DNA from: Bryobacterales bacterium
GTDB taxonomy: Bacteria; Acidobacteriota; Terriglobia; Bryobacterales; Bryobacteraceae
NCBI GenBank assembly: GCA_020851555.1
Contig: JADZCM010000005.1
Coordinates: 1 to 64,000 of the forward strand
Reading direction: 5' to 3'
DNA: 64,000 nt
Made by a program: the position numbers and the translations under genes. This document shows, piece after piece, positions 59,232-64,000 of the stretch. Position 1 is the stretch's first letter. Each line of letters opens with the position of its first letter. The notes beneath the pieces are model-generated. The model worked only from the letters and a program-made list of their open reading frames with translations, ran no database searches and was not told the origin of the DNA.

Positions 59232-59261
59232 TTGACACCCCCCTCATAGCCTCTTCATAAT
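59232..59261 (+). promoter_or_regulatory. Promoter of the nuo operon
   Basis: TTGACA (59232-59237) and CATAAT (59256-59261) are 18 bases apart, close to the sigma-70-type consensus. The start would be near 59268 and the leader about 24 bases before the GTG start of nuoA at 59292. Confidence 0.7.
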
Positions 59262-59291
59262 CAGAAGTCTGGCTTAGCACGAGAGGCGGCC

Positions 59292-59681
59292 GTGCCGGAG
59301 ACCTATCCCCAAACCTATTTTCCTGTCCTGGTGCAGATCGTCATCGCCTGCGCGGTGGCGGGCGGGATGCTGGCGGGGTCGTTCTTTCTGGGGAAGAAGG
59401 TCCGCAATCCTGTCAAGGAACTGCCCTATGAGTGCGGCATCGTCCCTGTCGGCAGCGCCCGCGAGCGCTTCAGCGTCAAGTTCTATCTGGTAGGAATGGT
59501 CTTTATTCTGTTTGATATCGAGGCGATCTTTCTGTATCCATGGGCCGTGATCTATCGTGAGTTGCGGCTGTTTGCGTTTGTGGAGATGGCGGTCTTCATC
59601 GGCCTGGTTCTCTGCGGCTTCTTTTACATTTGGAAGCAGGGGGCCTTGGACTGGTCGCCCCGCGGGTCGCCTGAGGAATAG
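59292..59681 (+). CDS. nuoA: NADH-quinone oxidoreductase subunit A
   Basis: A 129-residue protein with three membrane helices and the conserved loop KELPYECGIVPVGSARERFSVKFYLVGMVFILFDIEAIFLYPWA. NuoA is a membrane subunit at the junction of the complex I arms, near the quinone site. It starts with GTG. The next gene is nuoC, 12 bases downstream; nuoB, which normally stands here, is absent. Confidence 0.95.
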   Translation: MPETYPQTYFPVLVQIVIACAVAGGMLAGSFFLGKKVRNPVKELPYECGIVPVGSARERFSVKFYLVGMVFILFDIEAIFLYPWAVIYRELRLFAFVEMAVFIGLVLCGFFYIWKQGALDWSPRGSPEE

Positions 59682-59693
59682 CACCAGGACAGC

Positions 59694-60182
59694 ATGGTTC
59701 CCGAACTCCTCAAGGGAGTAGCTCATATTGCGGCTTTGGAGTCCGCCGAGCCGGGCGCGATTCTCGGGGGCAAATTCGACCGGGGTGAGACCACGCTCGA
59801 GATAGATGCCGGACGCATCCTCCCGGTGTGCCGCTATCTTCACGAGGCCGAACGGTTCGACCGGCTGGCGGATCTGACGGCCGTAGACTGGCTCCCCAGG
59901 GATCCGCGCTTCGATATCATCTACCACCTCCACTCGACCACGCGGCACCTTCGCCTGCGCTTGAAGTGCAGGGTCCCTGACGGCGCCGCGGAGATCGACT
60001 CGGTCAGTTCCGTGTGGGGCAGCGCCGACTGGCACGAGCGCGAGGTTTTCGACCTGTTCGGCGTCGCTTTCCGGGGCCACCCCAATTTGCGCCGGATCAT
60101 GATGCCGGACGACTGGGAAGGGCATCCTCTGCGAAAGGACTATCCCGTTTTCGGACAGAAGTATGGCTACAAGGACCGGTGA
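59694..60182 (+). CDS. nuoC: NADH-quinone oxidoreductase subunit C
   Basis: A 162-residue protein with the NuoC signature WHEREVFDLFGVAFRGHPNLRRIMMPDDWEGHPLRKDYP. It is a cytoplasmic-arm subunit at the base of complex I. It is not fused to NuoD as in E. coli, but overlaps the start of nuoD by about 20 bases, so the two are translationally coupled. Confidence 0.95.
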   Translation: MVPELLKGVAHIAALESAEPGAILGGKFDRGETTLEIDAGRILPVCRYLHEAERFDRLADLTAVDWLPRDPRFDIIYHLHSTTRHLRLRLKCRVPDGAAEIDSVSSVWGSADWHEREVFDLFGVAFRGHPNLRRIMMPDDWEGHPLRKDYPVFGQKYGYKDR

Positions 60183-61371
60183 GGAAAACGCGGTGGGCCC
60201 GCACCAGACCACGCGGACCGTGCTCAACATGGGTCCGCAGCACCCCTCCACCCATGGCGTCCTGCGGCTGCTGCTGGAACTGGACGGCGAGATCATCGTG
60301 AAAGCCGAGCCGGACATCGGCTACCTTCACACGGGGATCGAGAAGCAGTGCGAGGACAAGACGTACCAGCAGGTGGTCCCTCTCACGGACCGCGTAGACT
60401 ACCTGGCCAACCTTTCCAACAACCTGTGTTACTGCCTGGCCGTGGAGCGGCTGCTGGGGCTGGAGATCCCGCCGATGGCCCAGTGGATGCGCGTCATGCT
60501 CACCGAGCTGACGCGCATCAGCAGCCACCTGGTATGGCTGGGAACCCACGCCATGGACACCGGCGCCATGAGCGTCTTCCTCTACTGTTTCCGGGAGCGT
60601 GAAGACCTGCTCCGGATCTTCGAGATGTTCTCGGGGCAGCGCATGATGACCAGCTACTTCCGCGTGGGGGGGCTGGCGCTGGAGCCGCCGCGCGGGTGGG
60701 ACCAGCCGATCCGGGCTTTTCTGGACGCTTTCCCGGAGCATCTGGAGCAGTATGAGGGCCTGTTGACCGCCAACCCCATCTGGCTGTTGCGCACCAAGGG
60801 AGTGGGCGTGGTTCCTGCCGGCGAACTGGTGAACCTCGGCGTTACGGGTCCCATGCTGAGGGCGGCCGGGTTGGCCTGGGACATACGGAAGGCGGAGCCG
60901 TACTCCGCTTATGACCGCTTCGAGTTCGAGGTGCCCACGCGCACGGAAGGCGACGTGTACGCCCGGTACCAGGTCCGCGTGGACGAGATGCGCCAGAGCG
61001 CGCGCATCGCGCGGCAGGCGCTGGACGGGATGCCCTCCGGGCCTTGGGCGGCCGACGCGCCCAAGGTGGTGCTCCCGGACCGCGAAAAGATGAAGACGCA
61101 GATGGAGGCGCTCATCCACCACTTCAAGATCATCTACGAAGGGTTCAAGGTCCCCGAGGGCGAGGTCTATCAGGCCATCGAGTCCCCCCGCGGCGAGCTG
61201 GGCTATTACGTGGTCAGCGACGGCTCGGCCAAGCCGTACCGCGTGCATATTCACGGCCCCAGCTACGGGAACCTCCAGTCCACCGCCAGGATGATTCAGG
61301 GCCGGATGATCGCCGACGTGATCGCCTCTTTGGGCAGCATGGACTTCGTTCTGGGGGATGTGGACCGATGA
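60163..61371 (+). CDS. nuoD: NADH-quinone oxidoreductase subunit D
   Basis: A 402-residue protein of the 49-kDa subunit family. NMGPQHPSTHGVLRLLLELDGE, DIGYLHTGIEK and the C-terminal SYGNLQSTARMIQGRMIADVIASLGSMDFVLGDVDR are typical. With NuoB it forms the quinone pocket. The stop overlaps the nuoE start (ATGA). Confidence 0.96.
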   Translation: MATRTGEENAVGPHQTTRTVLNMGPQHPSTHGVLRLLLELDGEIIVKAEPDIGYLHTGIEKQCEDKTYQQVVPLTDRVDYLANLSNNLCYCLAVERLLGLEIPPMAQWMRVMLTELTRISSHLVWLGTHAMDTGAMSVFLYCFREREDLLRIFEMFSGQRMMTSYFRVGGLALEPPRGWDQPIRAFLDAFPEHLEQYEGLLTANPIWLLRTKGVGVVPAGELVNLGVTGPMLRAAGLAWDIRKAEPYSAYDRFEFEVPTRTEGDVYARYQVRVDEMRQSARIARQALDGMPSGPWAADAPKVVLPDREKMKTQMEALIHHFKIIYEGFKVPEGEVYQAIESPRGELGYYVVSDGSAKPYRVHIHGPSYGNLQSTARMIQGRMIADVIASLGSMDFVLGDVDR

Positions 61372-61850
61372 CCTTTTCTCCGGAACTGGAAGCGCGTTTC
61401 GAAAAGCTGCTGAAAAGCTACCCCGAGGGCAGAGAGAGCTCGGCGCTGGTTCCAATGCTGCTCTATGCCCAGGACGAAATCGGGGCCGTAACGCCCGAGC
61501 TGGTGGAAGAAGTCGCGCGCCGCCTGCGCCTGACGCCGGCCGCAGTGGAGTCGGTGGTCTCTTACTACTCGATGCTCCGCAAGCATCCGGTGGGGAAGTA
61601 CCACATCCAGATCTGCACCAACATCAGTTGCCAGCTCACGGGCGGGGAGGAGCTCTTCGAGCACGCCTGCCGCAAACTCGGCATCGGCAACCGGGAGGTC
61701 ACGCCCGACGGATTGTTCTCCATCGAGGAGGTGGAGTGTCTGGGCGCCTGTTCCTGGGCGCCCGCCATCGAGGTCAACTACGACTATCACCACAAGGTCA
61801 CACCGGAGGCCCTGGACCGGCTGATTGACAGCCTCCGCAAGCTGCATTAG
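61368..61850 (+). CDS. nuoE: NADH-quinone oxidoreductase subunit E
   Basis: A 160-residue protein with the thioredoxin-like [2Fe-2S] domain. The cysteines are in CTNISCQLTGG and CLGACSWAP. It carries cluster N1a next to the FMN subunit. The start overlaps nuoD by 4 bases. Confidence 0.95.
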   Translation: MTFSPELEARFEKLLKSYPEGRESSALVPMLLYAQDEIGAVTPELVEEVARRLRLTPAAVESVVSYYSMLRKHPVGKYHIQICTNISCQLTGGEELFEHACRKLGIGNREVTPDGLFSIEEVECLGACSWAPAIEVNYDYHHKVTPEALDRLIDSLRKLH

Positions 61851-61855
61851 ACCGT

Positions 61856-63169
61856 ATGCCGTATAACGAACCCAGCCCGCTCGAAGTCAAGGTGCTGACG
61901 CGGCGCTTCGGCCTCGCGGATTCGGCGTCCCTCGACACCTACCTCGCCACGGGCGGCTATGAGGCACTGAAAAAGGCGCTGGGCATGACGCCCGGCGAGA
62001 TCATTGAAGAAGTCAAGCTCTCCAACCTGCGCGGCCGCGGGGGCGCGGGCTTTCCGGCGGGAACGAAGTGGGGCTTCGTGCCGCGCGATTCCGCCCGGCC
62101 GAAGTACGTGGTCGCCAACGGCGATGAGGGCGAGCCGGGAACCTGCAAAGACCGGCTGCTGATGGAGTACGATCCCCACCAGCTCATCGAAGGCATGGCG
62201 ATCGCGGGGCTGGCGGTCGGCGCTCATGCCGGCTACATCTACGTGCGCGGCGAGTTCCGCTATATCATCCGGATCCTGGAGCGCGCCGTGGAGGAAGCGC
62301 GCGGGCGCGGATACCTGGGCGGCAACATCCTGGGCAGCGGCTTCGGCTTTGAGGTGTACGTCCAGTCGGGGGCGGGCTCCTACGAGTGCGGCGAGGAATC
62401 CGCGCTGCTGGAGTCGCTGGAGGGCAGGCGCGGCGTGCCGCGCATCCGGCCGCCGTTTCCCGCCGTGTCCGGCGCTTTCCAGTCGCCCACGGTGCTCAAC
62501 AACATCGAGACGTACTCCGCCGTGCCCGCCATCATCCGCGAGGGAGGCGCCGCCTTCGCGGCGCTCGGCACGCCCCGCAATGGGGGTACGCGTCTGTTCT
62601 GCCTGTCCGGCCATCTCAACAAGCCGGGCGTCTACGAGCTGCCCATGGGGTTCAACCTGCTGCGGATGATTCACGAGGTCGGCGGAGGCATTCCGGGAGG
62701 CAAACGGCTTAAGGCGGTGATTCCGGGCGGCTCCTCCTGTCCGGTCCTGAAGGCGGAGGAGTGCGACATCGCGATGGACTTCGACTCCCTGGCCAAAGCC
62801 AAGAGCATGCTGGGCTCGGGCGGCGTGGTGGTGATGGACGAAGACACCTGCATGGTGCAGGCGGCCAGGCGCATCATGGAGTTCTACGCGCACGAGAGTT
62901 GCGGCTGGTGCGTGCCCTGCCGTGAGGGCACGAACTGGTTGAGGAGGCTGCTGCGGCGTTTTCACGCGGGCGAGGGGAGCCGCAGCGACATCGATCTCAT
63001 CGGCGATGTAGCCAGGAACATACTGGGCCGGACATTCTGCCCGCTGGGAGACGCCGCGGCCATGCCGACCATCGCTTTCGTCGAGAAGTTCCGGGACGAG
63101 TTCGAAGCTCACCTGGAAGGACGGCCCTGTCCCTTCGAAGGACGCCGCCGGGAGGTCCCGGCCCCATGA
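61856..63169 (+). CDS. nuoF: NADH-quinone oxidoreductase subunit F (NADH- and FMN-binding)
   Basis: A 437-residue protein. The FMN/NADH-binding glycine-rich segment (LRGRGGAGFPAGTKW), YECGEESALLESLEG and the [4Fe-4S] cysteines of ESCGWCVPCREGT with a fourth in RTFCPLGD are all present. It oxidises NADH and passes electrons to N3. The stop overlaps the nuoG start. Confidence 0.96.
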   Translation: MPYNEPSPLEVKVLTRRFGLADSASLDTYLATGGYEALKKALGMTPGEIIEEVKLSNLRGRGGAGFPAGTKWGFVPRDSARPKYVVANGDEGEPGTCKDRLLMEYDPHQLIEGMAIAGLAVGAHAGYIYVRGEFRYIIRILERAVEEARGRGYLGGNILGSGFGFEVYVQSGAGSYECGEESALLESLEGRRGVPRIRPPFPAVSGAFQSPTVLNNIETYSAVPAIIREGGAAFAALGTPRNGGTRLFCLSGHLNKPGVYELPMGFNLLRMIHEVGGGIPGGKRLKAVIPGGSSCPVLKAEECDIAMDFDSLAKAKSMLGSGGVVVMDEDTCMVQAARRIMEFYAHESCGWCVPCREGTNWLRRLLRRFHAGEGSRSDIDLIGDVARNILGRTFCPLGDAAAMPTIAFVEKFRDEFEAHLEGRPCPFEGRRREVPAP

Positions 63170-64000
63170 GCAAGCTGGTCAGGCTGGAGATAGACGGCAA
63201 GCCGGTCGAGGTTCCCGCCGGCACCCTGGTCATCAACGCCGCCAAGACCGTGGGCATCGAGATACCCGCCTTCTGCTACTACGACGGGCTGACGCTTCAG
63301 GGCGCCTGCCGCATGTGCCTGGTGGAAGTCGAGAAGTCGCCCAAACTGGTGACGGCCTGCACGCTGGCCGCGGCCGAGGGCATGGTGGTCCGGACGCAGA
63401 CGCCGCAGGTGGTCCAGGCGCGCAAGGCGATGCTGGAATTCCTGCTCACGAACCACCCGCTCGACTGCCCCGTGTGTGACAAGGGCGGCGAGTGCGAACT
63501 CCAGGATCTGACCTTCCGCTATGGCCTGGGCGAGAGCCGCTTTCTCGAAACCAAGGTGCACGTCCCCGAGAAACAGTGGTCGGCGGTGGTCTACTATGAC
63601 GCCCCGCGCTGCATCCTGTGCTATCGCTGCGTGCGCATCTGCAAGGAGGGCATGGGGGTCAGCGCGCTGGCGGTGGTGAGCCGGGCGGTCGACAGCGAGA
63701 TAGCTCCCAACATGGGAGATCACCTGTACTGCGACGAGTGCGGCATGTGCATCGACATCTGCCCGGTGGGAGCTCTCACCAGCCAGGACTACCGCTACCA
63801 GACACGGCCCTGGGAGATGAAGCACGTCGGCACCATCTGCACGCACTGCGCCGACGGCTGCACCACCACCCTCGGCGTCTATAACAACCGCGTCATCCGC
63901 GGCAACAACCACGACCGCACGGGGCTCAACGGCGAGTTCCTTTGCGTCAAGGGCCGGTATGCGCATGATTTCATCGCGCACTCCGAACGCCTGAAATGCC
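63166..64000 (+). CDS. nuoG: NADH-quinone oxidoreductase subunit G, N-terminal part
   Basis: The reading frame starts at 63166 and runs off the window, so only about 278 residues are seen. The [2Fe-2S] cysteines (CRMCLVE, with Cys at FCYYDG and TACTLAA), the His-containing N5 motif (HPLDCPVCDKGGECELQ) and two ferredoxin-like sets (CILCYRCVRIC, CDECGMCIDICP) are followed by CTHCADGC with a distant Cys at GEFLC, the extra N7-type site of the molybdopterin-like domain. The remainder, normally several hundred residues, is outside the window. Confidence 0.95.
   Translation, partial: MSKLVRLEIDGKPVEVPAGTLVINAAKTVGIEIPAFCYYDGLTLQGACRMCLVEVEKSPKLVTACTLAAAEGMVVRTQTPQVVQARKAMLEFLLTNHPLDCPVCDKGGECELQDLTFRYGLGESRFLETKVHVPEKQWSAVVYYDAPRCILCYRCVRICKEGMGVSALAVVSRAVDSEIAPNMGDHLYCDECGMCIDICPVGALTSQDYRYQTRPWEMKHVGTICTHCADGCTTTLGVYNNRVIRGNNHDRTGLNGEFLCVKGRYAHDFIAHSERLKC

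Noticed and set aside
60097-63112. Long minus-strand open frames opposite nuoD and nuoF
   Set aside because: The plus-strand genes are unmistakable complex I subunits; the minus frames are compositional artefacts.
1-64000. CRISPR arrays, tRNA or rRNA genes, insertion sequences, attachment sites
   Set aside because: No regularly spaced direct repeats, no cloverleaf-like sequences with GTTCRA arms, no rRNA core sequences and no transposase or integrase frames were seen by reading.

Overview
The window is high-GC DNA that looks like an Acidobacteriota genome, probably near the Solibacteres/Bryobacterales. The signs are an Oar-like TonB-dependent receptor with an N-terminal carboxypeptidase-regulatory domain, an acidobacterial-type VWFA-related protein, a DUF1080 protein, a DUF4965 glutaminase-like protein, several Cna-B-like secreted proteins and abundant multihaem cytochromes. 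This placement is inference from gene content, not from a marker gene. No tRNA, rRNA, CRISPR array, insertion sequence or phage gene was seen. The only RNA gene found is RNase P RNA (about 32286-32692, minus).

Layout. 312-4967 (+): a monohaem cytochrome with a beta-rich tail, a pentahaem cytochrome, a beta-propeller protein and a VWFA protein. 5008-19569: mostly single housekeeping, secreted or degradative genes (coiled-coil membrane protein, DUF4965 protein, DUF1080-PHP fusion, TonB receptor, esterase, RbsD/FucU-like lipoprotein, DinB, PEP-CTERM-like protein, DnaJ protein, pseudo-receiver, sugar isomerase, OsmC). 19602-31974 (all minus): the most interesting block. It holds an outer-membrane electron conduit (OmcA/MtrC-like decahaem, DmsE/MtrA-like decahaem, MtrB/PioB-like barrel), a Crp/Fnr regulator, a membrane-anchored GcvH-like protein, and an overlapping operon of HybA-like ferredoxin, HybB/NrfD quinone protein, c-haem sensor kinase, NtrC-type sigma-54 activator and archaemetzincin. 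Two good sigma-54 (-24/-12) promoter matches lie exactly in front of the gcvH-like gene and of the HybA-like gene.

32807-35785 (+) encodes a large OmpA/PKD surface protein with four tandem Ig-like repeats. 35827-42659 (minus) is a four-gene carrier-protein-linked operon: FkbH-like HAD enzyme fused to a peptidyl carrier domain, a glycosyltransferase, an exported Fe-S aldo/keto reductase, and a glycosyltransferase-thioesterase fusion. It resembles a minimal, undescribed biosynthetic cluster. 43821-47198 is a polyamine island (ornithine decarboxylase-like, deoxyhypusine-synthase-like, divergent agmatine deiminase). 47218-58729 mixes a Cna-B-like protein, PhzF, glucan phosphorylase, a uridine-kinase-like protein, pterin dehydratase, CspA, small membrane proteins, a GGDEF/EAL protein and P5C dehydrogenase. 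58774-64000: a ferredoxin divergent from a complex I operon nuoA-C-D-E-F-G that lacks nuoB between A and C and runs off the end of the window.

Working together (inference): the 19602-31974 block would pass electrons between the quinone pool (HybB/NrfD) and the outside of the cell (Mtr conduit), under control of a haem-based two-component system acting through sigma-54.
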